A stretch of DNA of 64,000 nt from Nicotiana tabacum (GCF_000715075.1 NC_134085.1:134058060-134122059), one strand, 5' to 3'. Counted from the stretch's first letter, positions 31,753 to 44,147 are shown. The notes: a model not told the origin generated them from the letters alone. A program made the numbers and translations.

Positions 31753-33490
31753 ATGGCTCTTAATGCAAATGACCCTCTCGGCAATGTGATAGCGGGGGAG
31801 GAGGTAGAGGATCTAGAACAAGATGAGGTCTTACCTCAAGTTCCACGGAGAGGCCGAAATGCCAATGTAAATGCAAATGAGAACAACAATTTTCCAGACC
31901 CTCCTCCGGCACCGCCGAGAGTGGCTCCCAGAGTTCTACCATATCAAGGATATGCCAGTGCTATTGTTCTTCTCCAACTCCAGGCGGGGAACTTTCAAAT
32001 CACAAATGTTATGTTGACCTTGCTCGAGCAAAGAGAGTATTTCACGAGTGCATCCGATCAAAACGTCTACAAGCAATTGAAGGGGTTCGTGGATACATGC
32101 TGGGGTAACAAGCAGACAAATGTGTCAGAGGATGCATTGAGATTAAGGCTTTTCCCGTTCTCTCTTCGGGGTAAAGCATTGGATTGGTTAGAAAGGCTCC
32201 CCAATCATTCTATTACAACATGGGATGAATTGGCGAACAAATATTTTTCCAAGTTCTTTTCTTCAAGTCATATGGCAGCTCTTCGGGATGGAATCCTAGC
32301 TTTCAAGCAAGAGCCAATAGAACCTTTGCACGAGATATGAGAAAGATATAAACAATGGTGAAAGAGTGCCCTAATAATGACATGATCGAGGCTATGATTC
32401 AACAAACCTTTTATTGGGGCATCAACACCACGAATCAATGCATTGTGAACCAATTGGTTGGAGGGAACTTTATGAAACTTTCTTACCAAGAGGCATGTGA
32501 TGTACTTGATGAAATGCCCGACACCTCTTCGGCATGGAAAAGCCGAGAAAATATGCCCCAAGGTGACCCCATGGTCATCCATTTGCACAAGGAATTACAT
32601 GATCATGGCCATGCCATCGCCGAGCTTACAACAACTATGAATCAATTGGCAAAGGTGCAATTGCAACAAGTCCAAAATCCGCGCCAAGTCAATGCAATGG
32701 AAGGTGTGTCTATGTTGAAAAGGAGGCAAAGACGACAACAACAATGATGGTGGTGGTTATTCAAATGAATGCTATGACGATCAAAGCGAAGAGGTCCAAT
32801 ATGTCAATAACTACCAAGGGAATAGAGGCAACTCTTCGAATCAACAATGGCGTCCTCCAGGAAATTGGAAAAATCAACAACAAGGCGGAAGTAATTGAAA
32901 TAACAACAACCAAAACAACAATTGGGGTAATCAAAGCAACCAAGGAAATTGGAATGGAAATAACAATAATTGGGGCAACAACAACACTCAAGTAGGGTAG
33001 AACAATAGCGGGAACCAAGGCAATCGGGGGAAAGGCTTCAAAGATGCCCCGTGTACCAACAACCGAACAATCCACCCCCTTTCCTTCTCAAGGTCCGAGT
33101 TCATCCGGAAGTGATATGGGAAGAATTGAGAGCATGTTCGAGCAAATGATGAAAAATAACCAAGATTCCGAGGCCCAATTAGCTTCGTATAACACATCTA
33201 TCCAGAATTTGGAGGTGCAATTAGGCCAAATCTCTCAAGCATTGAATACTCTTCCCAAGGGTGCTCTACCAAGTGATACGATGGTGAACCCGAAGGGTAG
33301 GAATAATAATCATGTGATGACAGTTACAATAAGAAGTGGAAGAGGCGGTGATGTGAATGCCTCGATGCAAAAGCAAGCTATGGATGAAGATGTTGAGTTG
33401 TGGGATGATGGTGTACCTTTGATTGTTGATGATATGGTTAATCAAAATGTGAACAATGATATTCGGATTGATATTGATGATGAAGCCTAG
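31753..33490 (+). pseudogene. gag relic (Athila)
   Basis: The ATG at 31,753 (MALNANDPLGN) starts a frame readable to a TGA at 32,338 with the retrotrans_gag core: EDALRLRLFPFSLRGKALDWL, then ITTWDELANKYFSKFF. After a one-base shift near 32,350 it continues (MVKECPNNDM, FYWGINTTNQ) to 32,747. Then an Asn/Gln/Gly-rich stretch (WGNQSNQGNWNG) contains stops, and a third readable block, 33,044-33,490, has IESMFEQMMKNNQ, IQNLEVQLGQISQ and an acidic tail. These are the ordered parts of an Athila-type gag and gag-pol linker. Three frame changes and several stops make it non-coding now. Confidence 0.82.
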
Positions 33491-33942
33491 GTGAAGACTC
33501 AAGATGCCGTGAACCCGTCTAGGGAACACTTGATTGACATGCCTGAGCCGGTTGTACAAAAGGCCAAAGCACCTTTACCTAGGCCACCTCCACCTTATCC
33601 TCAACTAGCAAAGCAAAAGAGTGACAATCAATTCAAAAAATTCATTGACATGATGAAGATCCTCACAATCAATGTCCCTTTGGTTGAGGCACTTGAGCAA
33701 ATGCCGGGGTATGAGAAGTTCATGAAAGACTTGCTATGGAAAAGTTCCATCCTTACCTTATGGAGGCCAAAGTTATTGTGTACACCGACCATGCCACCCA
33801 TAGGTATTTGATGACCAAGAAAGATTCAAAGGCAAGATTGATGAGATGGGTTCTTCTTCTTCAAGAGTTCGATTTAGAAATTGTTGACCGGAAGGGTAGT
33901 GAGAATCAAGTGGCGGACCACTTGTCCCATTTGGAGGAGTAG
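33491..33942 (+). pseudogene. gag-pol linker fused to the end of RNase H (Athila, PR-RT deleted)
   Basis: PPPPYPQLAKQK, FIDMMKIL and [15 protein letters not shown] are the conserved approach to the Athila protease. At about 33,735 the sequence changes abruptly to the end of RNase H ([37 protein letters not shown]) in another frame. The protease active site, all of RT and the first RNase H Asp/Glu are missing. The RNase H-to-integrase frame is then kept until 34,888 with only a TAG at 33,940 and one at about 34,072. Confidence 0.85.
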
Positions 33943-35283
33943 GGGAGGCCTTGTGACGGCCTTGAGATCAATGATACATTTCCCGACGAGCAACTCCTTA
34001 CGGTGTCAATGAGTGGAATGTCGTGGTTCGCTGATGTTGCCAATTACCTTGTGACCAGAATAATCCCGTGTTAGCTCTCTTCTAACCAAAGGAAAAAGCT
34101 CAAGCAGGATAGTTTGGATTTCTATTGGGATGAGCCATACTTGTTCAAGATTTTCATGTATGGTGTGATCCGTAGATGTGTTCCGGAGGAGGAACAATTA
34201 AGTATCCTAGAGCCTTGCCATTCTTCACCCTATGGTGGCCATCATGGCAGGGCGAGGACGACCTCAAAGGTACTCAGTTGCGGATTTTATTGGTCTACCT
34301 TGTTTAAAGATGCCGGTGATGTGGTCACAAGATGTGATGAATGCCAACGAGCCGGCGGAATTTCAAAAAGGGATGAGATGCCCCTCAATACGATTCTTGA
34401 GGTAGATATTTTTGATGTTTGGGGCCTCGACTTCATGGGTCCTTTTGTGAGCTCTTGTGGAAACACTTACATTCTTGTGGCGGTAGATTATGTCTCCAAA
34501 TGGGTTGAAGCCGTGACTTTGCCCAACAATGAAGCTCGGAGTGTGATAGCATTTCTCAAAAAGAGTATCTTCACGAGGTTTGACACTCCCCGTGCTATCA
34601 TTAGTGACGGGGGATCTCACTTTTGCAACAAGGCTTTTGATTCATTACTTGCCAAATATGGTGTTAATCACAAAGTGACTACCCCCTATCATCCTCAAGC
34701 TAGCGGTCATGTGGAAGTCTCCAACCGAGAAATTAAGAGTATCTTGTCCAAAATTGTCAATGCTAATAGGACCGATTGGTCGAAAAAATTGGATGATGCT
34801 CTTTGGGCCTATCGGACAGCTTTCAAGACCCCAATTGGTATGTCTCTGTGCCGGTTGGTGTTTGGGAAAGCTTGCCATCTTCCGGTGTAATTGGAGCACA
34901 AGGTTATGTGGGCCTTGAGAAAGTTGAACTTAGAATGGGATGTTGTTGCAAATCTGATGGTTGAACAACTTAATGAGCTCGATGAGTTTAGATTCTATGC
35001 ATACTCCAGCTCGTCCTTGTACAAGGACAAAATGAAGTATCTTCACAACAAATATGCTTGGGGCAAGGAGTTCAAAGTTGGGGATATGGTTCTCTTGTTT
35101 AATTCCCGGCTACGTCTGTTTCCGGGTAAGCTCAAGTCAAAATGGAGTGGGCCATTTGAAGTTGTGTTCGTGACCCCATTTGGTGCTCTTGATCTAAAAA
35201 AACAAAAATGGTGAAGTCTTCATAGTTAACGGCCACCGGGTGAAGCATTATCTTGGAAAGTTCGATGGCAGCCACGTAGTTTA
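33943..35283 (+). pseudogene. Integrase relic (Athila)
   Basis: The zinc domain has [11 protein letters not shown] and CDECQ. The catalytic core has Asp in GLDFMGPF, Asp in ISDGGSHF and Glu in [11 protein letters not shown], with spacing normal for DDE integrases. The core reads through from 34,114 to a TAA at about 34,888, where Glu is expected in a PV.LEHK context. The C-terminal part (FKVGDMVLLFNSRL, KSKWSGPFEV) continues to 35,214. An extra A in an A-run at about 35,200 shifts the last 28 codons (NGHRVKHYL, then a TAA at about 35,281). Only a few lesions separate it from an open frame. Confidence 0.88.
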
Positions 35284-35409
35284 AATCAGGCGCTTTTTGG
35301 GAGGCAACCCATGTCGCAACATTAAATCGTGTCGCGACATTAATATGTGGTGAACATGCGTCGTGTCGCGACATTAAATCAGGCGCTTCTTGGGAGGCAA
35401 CCCATGTCT
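35284..35409 (+). repeat. Short duplication downstream of integrase
   Basis: AAATCAGGCGCTTYTTGGG, with GAGGCAACCCATGTC, occurs at 35,284-35,316 and again at 35,374-35,409. Between them GTGTCGCGACATTAA occurs twice. No gene. Confidence 0.75.
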
Positions 35410-36195
35410 TTCTCTTTGATTTTCTTTGTAGCTTAGGAATTTTTGAGATAATTGTTTGTGAGATGTTGCAGGGCTTGTGTTGAAGCAGTGCAAAACAAAA
35501 TATGAAAATTGCATAGTCTCTGAAGTTGCCAGTGTGGCCGCAGTTCACTTTGCGCGGTCCTCACCGGCATGAGTTTAGAAAGGGACTCTCTGAAGTTCTT
35601 CACCGTGGTTGCGGTCAAGTTAGTGCGGTCCGCGGAGGACTTTCGCGACCACATTGCACTTGTGTGCGATTCGTGTAGGGTGATTACTGAAGGGTCACAC
35701 AAATAAATCCAGCACGGTCCACAGTCGCTTTTGTGCGGTAGCACTGGTAGGTGAGCACGGGCCCAACTGAAATTGACTCAGTGCGGTCCGCGGTCGCCTT
35801 AGCACGGTCCACGGTGCCCTAACGCGATCTGCGTTATACTTCCACGCAGTCCGCGATGCTTGATTGACTGAGGAATAAATTGTGACAAGCGCGACCGTGG
35901 TAACTTTTGTGTGGTCGGCGCTAGTCCAACGCGGCCATGTAACCATTTTACGCGGACCGCGGTGCTTAGATTCAGAGAAGGACTTAGTTGTGAGTTGATC
36001 AACGCGGACCGCGGTAGCGTTTGCGCGGTCCACGATACCCCCAACGCGGTTGCGCTCCCTTTTGCGCGGGCCACGGTGACTGGTTTTGCAGCAGTGTCTG
36101 CAACAATTTTTTTTGCTGTCTACAACTTTAATTCATTCACCTGCTTAACTGCCTGTGCTTGAACTAACAATGTTAGATATGTTTGCTTTCAGACA
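35410..36195 (+). other. Non-coding leader of the post-integrase ORF with CpG palindrome array
   Basis: From 35,520 to 36,080 there are at least twelve GC-rich palindromic motifs such as GTGCGGTCCGCGG, ACGCGGACCGCGGT, GCGCGGTCCACG and ACGCGGCCATG. It also shares TACTTCCACGC and TTCAGAGAAGG with the LTR array at 30,395-30,650. ORFs across it on both strands are side effects of its GC content. It ends in AT-rich sequence just before the ATG at 36,196. I see no clear TATA box. Confidence 0.6.
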
Positions 36196-38071
36196 ATGGT
36201 AAAACAACGAGGAAGAGGTGCCAAACAACCCGGCCGAGGTGACCCCTCCCGGGGAGGAAAAGGAAAACAAGTTAAACTCATTCATCGACCTAAACTGAAA
36301 ACAAGGAAACAAGTTGTTATAGATGAAAAATCGAGGAGTAAGCATGTACCCTCTCAAGACCTCTCTTCTGACTCAGGGCCAGCTCCTACAGTCCCAGCTT
36401 CACATACTACCCAAGCTCCACAACGTGTACCTTCTGAGTCGTCTGATGGCTCAGCAGCAGGCAGTGGTGAATACTCCACCTCCCCCACAGCTTCAGTATC
36501 TGGGGAGAGTGCAGAAGGTGGGACTAATAGTGATAATGAGGTACCAGACAGTGGTGTGCCCCAGGTTGGGGTGTTGAACGAACTAGAAAACCTAAAGTTT
36601 GGGAAGATCGATTTGTCATCCAGGTGTTGTTCCACAAGTTTAGGGAATGGTGGCCATCACGGAAGTTGATTCTTGAGAGAAGCTTTATTGAAAAAGACCT
36701 TCTACCCCTACACCCCAATATGCATAGACAGTTTCAGGCTCGAGCGGATTGGGAGTTATTTAAAGACAATTGTTTGAAGGCAAATAAGCATATGGTCAAG
36801 GAATTTTACAGCAATGTGGCCCATATCTTGAAGGGCACTAAGGTGACCAAGGTGAGAAACAAAAATGTGGTATTCACCGGGAGGGCACTGAATGAATACT
36901 TGGGGTTCATTGATGAAGATGAGTCCCTTTACAATGAAAAGTTAGCAATGGGCGAGGAGCTTCGTTCGTGGTTAGCTTCATACCTAGAAATCCTAGGTAC
37001 GGTTCCAGAATGGTTACAAGCAGGGGCCAAAATACTTCGGAAAACTTTCAACTTCGAGGATAGAGGGTGGTTGATCTTTGTGTGCAGTCGGCTCGACCCG
37101 ACTACCCATGATCAGACTATTCCACTTACCCGGGAGGTTCTTATTGCTTCTATTATGGAAGCCTATCCTATCAATGTTGGCAATGTGATGTCCCGCACCA
37201 TTTCTGCAGTGAGGGTTGAGCATGACCAGAACTACCCTTTTCACAGCACCCTCACTATGTATTTTCGGGACTTGGAGGTGGACAAGAGACCGTTTGACAT
37301 CAAGGTCAAACCTGTGGCTCTGTTCTCTTGGTATAGTTTGAAGGGGTCAGACAACCCAAGGACAAAAATTACAAGACACCTGTTTCTACCCTAGCTGGCC
37401 AGTCTAAGGAGCCAGTTGCGGTAGAGTCTTCTGTTGAGCCCTCCACAGAGCCTTCTACCATTCCTGCTGCCACCATTTTGTACTTCAGCTGACCCGGGGG
37501 TTCCTTCTTCCCGGACTCATCCTTTCACGGCCCATCAATTGAGCCGAACACTAGGCAGTTTGAACAACTGGATGTTAGCTGCGACATCCAAGTTGTCTAC
37601 ATTGTCTGCTACAGTTGAGGCTCACTCAGCACCTTCCACTGCTCAGATTCCTCAGTCCATTGAGGATACACTGAAGAAGCTCCTGGACAATCAGGAGAAG
37701 ATTATAAGGACTCAGGACGCCTTGACTAAGGCGATGGATTCACATGGCAAGGCTTTGAGGGAGCTTTCCTAGGAGAACAAGAAGATGAGGAAGTCAAGGG
37801 CTTTCAAGGAGTCAGTGAGAGTGCTAAAGACTGATGTGGACAAGCTATTGGCGGACCAGATGCCTTTAGACTTGCTATTCAGGGATCCAGCCCCAGCAGC
37901 AGCACCAGTGCCACAGCCACAGCAGAAGTAGGAGCAGGCACCCAGGCCTCCAAGGAAGAAGAGGAAGCTCCCCAGTTCAGTTGGTGTAGTTATTGAGCTA
38001 GCAGACCCACATGAGAGCCCCTCCAGTGATGCACCTATCATCCAGCCAGTCCAGGAGCAAGCCCCAGTCTG
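36196..38071 (+). pseudogene. Extra ORF in env position of Athila, function unknown
   Basis: The ATG at 36,196 begins a basic, low-complexity N-terminus (MVKQRGRGAKQPGRG) and a Ser/Pro-rich region. A one-base loss near 36,605 shifts to the frame of 36,624-37,394, a globular 250-residue domain with KFREWWPSRKLILERSF, MVKEFYSNVAHILKG, EYLGFIDEDE and WYSLKGSDNP. This resembles the 'putative plant transposon protein' domain (Transposase_32-like) found in many plant repeats; that match is from recognition. After a stop at 37,392 a third block in another frame has a coiled coil (IEDTLKKLLDNQEKI) and a Pro/Gln-rich tail. I see no signal peptide or membrane helix, so a true envelope role is unsupported. 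Confidence 0.6.
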
Positions 38072-39979
38072 AGCAGCAGGAGATCGGGAACCAGTCTGAG
38101 GTTCCCATACATACAGAGGACCTGGGGACCACGGATGATCCCATGCAGACGGACCAGGCCTAGGGAGCTCTTATATCCTTTACTTTGTTTTTGATGCTTA
38201 TTTGATAATTGACATTGAGGACAATGCCAGCTTTTATTCGTGGGGGTGTGACCTACTTTTATCTGGATGACTGTACATATAGATTCTTAGTTTATGTTTT
38301 TGTTGATATTTTTTTATTTTGGGTTGTATATAACTTTACATTTCTGTATGTATTCATCTCCGTTGTATATTCTACTCCCCTATTGTACATATTCATTCTA
38401 TTTTCTATTTTCGCAAAAAAATTTCGTTTTTAGCTTTGTAGTTAGGCTCGCAGCCTCTTGTTTTGTTTTTGATGCCTCCAATAAGCCCTTGGTTTTCTTA
38501 ATGCCACGGTTCTTTCCAAGGCTGAAGTATTGTGTGAACCGGTTGGCTCTTCCCAATGATAGATGTTGTGACTACCTTCTTAAGGGTTTGAGTCCGTTTC
38601 TTTGATTTTTCTTTTGTTTTTGATAGTTGTAGTTAAAGGTACCTCAAGCAAAGCTTCACTTGGGCCTAGCACATTTGCCTTTGATCCCATGGTCAAAGAC
38701 ATAATGTTGTGTTCAGAATGGTGAAAGTCGTAGCTTTGAGACTCTTGCGTTGACCAAACAATCATCATGTGGTCTTTTCGGAGCATTGTGTGCTTGAATC
38801 ATAACTAAGGTCGTGGTGGGCCCTAGACTCGATGTCTTTATCAATCCCCTAGCGTGTGTGGTGAGGATTCGAAATGTGAATCAAGTCCCGAGCCAATGGT
38901 CTTGAGCTTGCCCTGAATGTTTGTTGAGGCAAAATCCTAGGTGAAATTTGACTTGAGAAATGATTATAGGCTCTCCTTGATCCAAATGTTAAATTGACCA
39001 ATTTCATAGCCTACCAATGAGATGATCCCTAGTTAACCATTTTGAGCCTTAAACCTTTTTCTTTCAAGAACCAATGCTACAAGCCTATACCCGTTCTAAA
39101 TGATTACCCTCTCTTGGCACCCAAATCTTCCCTTGAGTAATGGCAAATATCTAAGTTTTGGAGGGGGGACAAGAAAGGAAGCGAAGTGGTAAAAAGGTAC
39201 AAAAGCAAAAGAAAAGGAAGGCAATGAAAAAGCAAGAAAAGAAAAAGAAAAAGAAAAAAGAAAGTCCAATGTGAACAAGAATAAAAAAAATGGGGGACTC
39301 AAGGAAAACAAAAGTGAAAAAGGTGTGTGGAAAAAGTAGAAAAAGGAGAAATGTTTTGAATTGTATAAGAAAGAGTAACAATGTGTCTCTCTAACTCCTT
39401 GTAAAGAAGTGAAATACTCAAAAGAGTCAAGAGAGTTGTGCCAAAATGAATCAAAAGAAATGCTTAAGGGAAGATTGGACCCACTTCAATAAAAATATGT
39501 CCTACCCTTACCTAAAAGCCTTCACAATGACTCCACAAAAGCCCTATTTGATCTCGAGTTGAAGGGAGCTTACATTAGTGGATACTTACATAAGGGGCAA
39601 GCATATGGTACTTAGAGCCGGACTTGTGACCTTCTTCTTGAGAGAGATGAGCGAAATTCCATTAACCTCGGTTTGTGTGTCAATACTTAAAAGGTGAGGT
39701 TCGCTTAGGGGGAGTTGAGGATGTGGGAGTTTAGGTTCCACAATGACCAAAGTAAGTAAAAAGCTCTTTGATGAAATGTGTCAACTCTCGATGCTCTTGT
39801 GTCACACTTGATCCATAGTTTTCAAAGTTTTAAATGTGTTAATGATGCACTCGTATTGAGGGCAATTGTTAGCCCCAATTGATGCTTGTTGAGGTTTTTT
39901 CAGGATAGCTGGAATTACTTAGACGTTCCTTTAAGGGGTGGATTTTATTTTGTTTGCTTGAGGACAAGAAAAGGCTTAA
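38072..39979 (+). other. Athila 3' untranslated region, no gene
   Basis: T-rich between 38,280 and 38,440. A long purine run at 39,165-39,350 consists of GAAAAAG repeats and produces spurious Phe-rich ORFs on the minus strand. No domain is seen on either strand. Confidence 0.65.
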
Positions 39980-39991
39980 GTTTGGGAGAGT
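39980..39991 (+). other. Polypurine tract (Athila)
   Basis: GTTTGGGAGAGT directly precedes the TGATAACTTAGG LTR start. Confidence 0.75.
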
Positions 39992-41057
39992 TGATAACTT
40001 AGGATTTTTACGTGTTTATGCCCCTGCTTGACTATGCTTTGAGTATAAATTGATACAAAATAGTCCCAAAATGCTCACAAGTTGTGCTCGATTGCGGGTT
40101 TGATCGATAAAGTGACGAAATGTCAAAGATCGACTCAAAAAGGAGTGAAACCTGCTCAAGTATCAAAGACCAAGAGAATTGAAGAAGAAAGGGCCTAGTG
40201 CGGACCGCATAACAGTGACTGCAGCCGCACTAGGAGGTTTAGAGACATGACATATTCAGGCTTAAAGAAACGCGGCCACGGTAGGATTTTCACGGTCCGC
40301 GGTGAACCTTCGCGGCCGCACCCCAGCTTTGAGCGGTCCACGTTCATAAGGTTCAGAGAAGGGAACTTTTGATCACACGGTCACGACAGCGCGGACCGAG
40401 CCAGTTGCCATCACGACCGCGGTACACTTCCACGCGGTCCGCGTCCCCCAGTTCAAGTTATCAAATAGTTGAAGTCCAGTTTTTTTAGCCTAGTATAAAT
40501 AGAACATTTTACCATTATTAGGGTCGGTTTTTATCTGGGGAACTTGAGACGAAAGCTGCGCTGGGTGTTGTAGCCATTTTTGGCATATTTTGCTTCCCAT
40601 TAACAATAGATTATTGTAGTTTCTTCTTAGTAATTAATTAATATGTTTAGTTCTTCATCTATTTCTTCAGTTTTTTCCTTAATTATGTGTAGATAAACTC
40701 ATTAGCTAGGGTTGTGTCTCAACCCTAGTGTGGGTAATTGATGGGTGTTGCCATCTAGGGTTAGATTGATATTGGGTGTTTTCTATTTGGGTTGATTTTA
40801 TGTTTTTATTCAAGAATTGGTGGTTGCAAACGCTGATTCAAGCGTAGTGGGTTTAACTCTTCTTGAGAAAGAGAGTCTATGACCCCAAAATTGGCTCAAC
40901 AAGAAATTGGGATGGACCCATGAGAAATGGTAGTCCCAATTAACGGGTTAAATCTTGAGAGAGTAATCACCCTACTTGAACCCTAGTTTCTTGGTCTCAT
41001 TGGCCTATCCAATTGGTCTCGAGAGAGTCAATTGGGCAAAATCACTCTCTCTACTGA
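39992..41057 (+). repeat. Athila 3' LTR, truncated by rearrangement
   Basis: Matches 30,190-31,247 and ends in CTCTCTACTGA at 41,057, where Tat5 LTR sequence begins inside that LTR. The next 12 nt of the intact LTR are absent, and the remainder is at 59,179-58,809 on the minus strand. TGA is shared by both sequences at the junction. Confidence 0.9.
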
Positions 41058-44000
41058 ATTACATAAATAGATAAAAGAAAAAGAAGAAGTTATACTATAT
41101 GGAGCCGAAGTGATTTCCCAAACCTCCAATAGCCTCAAATGCCAATTTCATTGACAATATCATTGTCTAGGTGCGTCAAAGTTCCCTAAGGATCTCAAGG
41201 ATCCCAGGCAGTGCTCATACCTAGACTTTGTAACCAAATTGAGTAAGGTGCACTATGGAAGGGCCAACCTCAGTGTGCCAGAGTTTAGAGGGATCTCAAA
41301 AGGATCCCAAAGGCAGTACACACACTGGAGGGGGCAGAACCTAGTGACTTAGGAGTAGAGCGAGAGTGCTTGACATAGTTTGAAAGGGTTTCAGTAGGAA
41401 AGCAGTGTTAAAAGTGATTTGCTTGAAATAGTTTTGTAAAAACAACATAAGGAGTTATTAAATAAGACAATTTTGAAAAGGGTAAGGTGATCAACAATCA
41501 AAAAAACCAAATATAGAACTAGAAGAGGTCCATCAGCACTTCAATACATGGAATCAAACAGGTACACACATTCAATACATCGAATCAAACAGGCACACAG
41601 TAAGCACAGATGCACATGGGTACAGAATCAGAGAAGCCTTGAAAGGGATTCAAGGGATTTTAAGGCACATCATGAACTTCTGAGTTAATTTAGAATCAAA
41701 CAGATTTAGGATAGCCAACTACTTTACACAGGAAGATGCATGGATGAAATCAGAGAAACAAAGTCACATTGGGGTATACTAGAAAGGGATTCATGAGCAG
41801 GCTAATCCTAAGGATGTATATTCAGAAGCATGTTGTAAAGAAGACAGTGAAGTAGACATGGTAGTTGTAGGTTGAACAACAAAACCATAGATAGGAGCTT
41901 ATTAGAAACATGACAAATTGAAGTAGTAGGAGAAGAATATTGTTTTAGGACTTGAATTGAAATTAGAACATACCAGTAAAGAGATAGTAAAAATAAAATG
42001 AAAGAGAACCCAATAGTTAGCCTTGACTTGCAGCCATCTAACTTAGAATAGTAGTAAGTAACACAAAAGAGAGAAGAAAGCTTTGAGTGTGAGAGAGAGA
42101 GTTTTGAACCAATGTGTTCGTGTGTTGTGTTAATGAAAGAGCATGGTACTTATAGATTGAAAACAGGTAGAAAATAATGCAAGAATCAAACTTCAGCAAT
42201 AATTATGGAACCATGTACTAATTAGAATCAAATCAATGCAAGTACTCTCTTAATTAAGGGGTAATTAACCAACGGTAAAGAGTAGGACATGTTTAAGGAA
42301 AGAAAATAAAGTAAGGCATTAGGTACAAAATAGATAATTAGGGGTAAATACACAAGGAATCAGTTAGTAAAGAATCAACAATTAACACGGTTAACCAAAT
42401 AAGGTAGGAAAACTAAATAAGGTTGCAGAATATGGAAATAATCGAGAATCAGCTTATAGCAAATCAGTGAATCAAGGACTCGAAATAATACTGATTTAAG
42501 GAGAATAACATAGGTTCCCATGAATAAGCAAATAAGCCAAGTTTAAACAGGAAGAATTGAAGGTCTAAAGGAAAGTTTTCAAATCAAGACAAGAAACAGG
42601 GAACTCAAAATCAATCAAAGAGAGAGAGTCATGAGTCAGTGTTTAGCATAAAAATAAAGTAAGACAAGAATAACCAGAGGTCGACACATAACTCTAGCAA
42701 GCACAAAAGTTAAACAATACTGATTCAATGAGAGAGAGGCAAGTTAAGATGAACATAATCACATAGAATCGATGTAAGTTAGGCTATGAAACTCAGTAGA
42801 AATATATTCAAGGCAAGATGGTCACATAAACTCAAAAACGAGAACAAGTCAGTCATGCTGATACACAGAACCAAACGAAGAAATCTAGAAAATTAGGGCT
42901 TTCAACATAGACGAGTTAAGGATGTAGTAAAATCATAGAATCAGTCAAAATGTGCAAGAAATAGAAGTTTAAACATAAAGAATTGGTTAAAGAAGGTTTT
43001 AAAAGAAGTTTCGAAAACCCTAGTTTCAGAAGAAGATTAAAACACTTGAAACCACATGGTTTTTGTAAAGAACCTCAAGGACAGTGTAAAATATTCAAGA
43101 AACAAACTCAAATTGTCTTGGATCTGTACAGATCTAGGAGGCATATAAAAGAAATAGGGTTTCGAAAGAACCCATATAGAGACGAAGAAACCTATCCAGA
43201 AACCCAAGGATCGTAGCAAATACAGCATGATTTTGCTTGAAATCACACTGGAGTAGCCAAGAACAGGTGGTTGACGAACCCTAGATGCAGGTCGGCATGG
43301 CCTTGGGCCCTTGAAGAACTTAGAGAAGGCAAGCATGGTATGAGAGGAGCCATTAGAGGCTTAAGAGGCGATGAAAGGTCACCAGAGATGGCCGGAGATG
43401 GGAGGTCGGCGGTTAAAGATTTGGGTTAGGTTGAGAGTGTTTTGAGAGTAGAGAGGATCTTAGGGTGGCAGTGTGTAGAGAAATGGTTATAGTTAGGGGT
43501 CGTTTAGAATTAAAAAGGAAAAGAATGAACGAGGACCGTTGATCTTTTAGATCAACGGCCAACATCTGATGGGTTTTGGGTCGAGTAGGTGTAATTAGGG
43601 CCTGGGTCGGGTATTTTAATCCAAAATTGGGCTTGGGTATTGGGTTTAATTGAGGCTAAAATTGAAATGCAAATTGGCTAGGTTTTAAATAGCCAATTTA
43701 ACTCTATAGAATTTATAATAAATAATAGATGGTTTCTGAAAATTAATTTCGTGTACTAAAATTATTTAAAATAGATATTTAATATTTTAAAAATATAGAA
43801 GATCATTTTATGCATATAAAATATAATTATACGTTAATAGGGCTATATTGCAATATATACAAATTAGTTTTAAAAAATACAAAGGCAATTATAAAAAATG
43901 CACTAAAAATACTTAAGCACTATTTTGACGTAAATATAGGATTTAGATTGCTAAATTACCACAACAATAATTTGAAGGATAATTATTGGAAATTTTATAA

Positions 44001-44147
44001 GTAAAAGAGGAAGAATTAAATCATTTTAAAGCCTTTAAAATTATAGAAATAATATAAAAACCTTGTGCATGCTTATATATGCATATATATGTTATTTTGA
44101 AAGTATATATGTCTATATAAATATATAGGAAAAATTGGGTATCAACA
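41058..44147 (-). repeat. Tat5 3' LTR, outer part missing
   Basis: Aligns with 52,644-55,713. It starts TGTTGATACCC (minus) at 44,147 and stops at the junction with the Athila LTR. It contains TATA-like CTATAAGTACC at 42,145-42,155 and AAACCCTA-like motifs near 42,893-43,290. No gene. Confidence 0.88.
42145..42155 (-). promoter_or_regulatory. TATA-like box, Tat5 3' LTR
   Basis: The minus strand reads CTATAAGTACC, at the position equivalent to the Tat1 TATA box, followed by an ACACAACACACGAACAC stretch. Confidence 0.5.

Larger units (their letters stand above)
30190..41057 (+). mobile_element. Athila-type Ty3/gypsy element, PR-RT deleted, 3' LTR broken
   Basis: Two LTR copies (30,190-31,632; 39,992-41,057, the latter cut short), a TGGTGCCGTTGCTGGGGA PBS, an Athila-like gag, RNase H end plus integrase, a long extra ORF after integrase and a PPT. 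Protease, RT and most of RNase H are missing. The rest of the 3' LTR lies at 58,809-59,179 in inverted orientation. It is inserted in TatX gag. Confidence 0.88.

Noticed and set aside
35132..36162. Several ORFs of 80-140 residues on both strands
   Set aside because: The GC-palindrome array has few stops in any frame; the peptides are Thr/Arg-rich with no domain.
39096..39381. Phe-rich minus-strand ORFs resembling membrane proteins
   Set aside because: They are translations of a GAAAAAG purine run.
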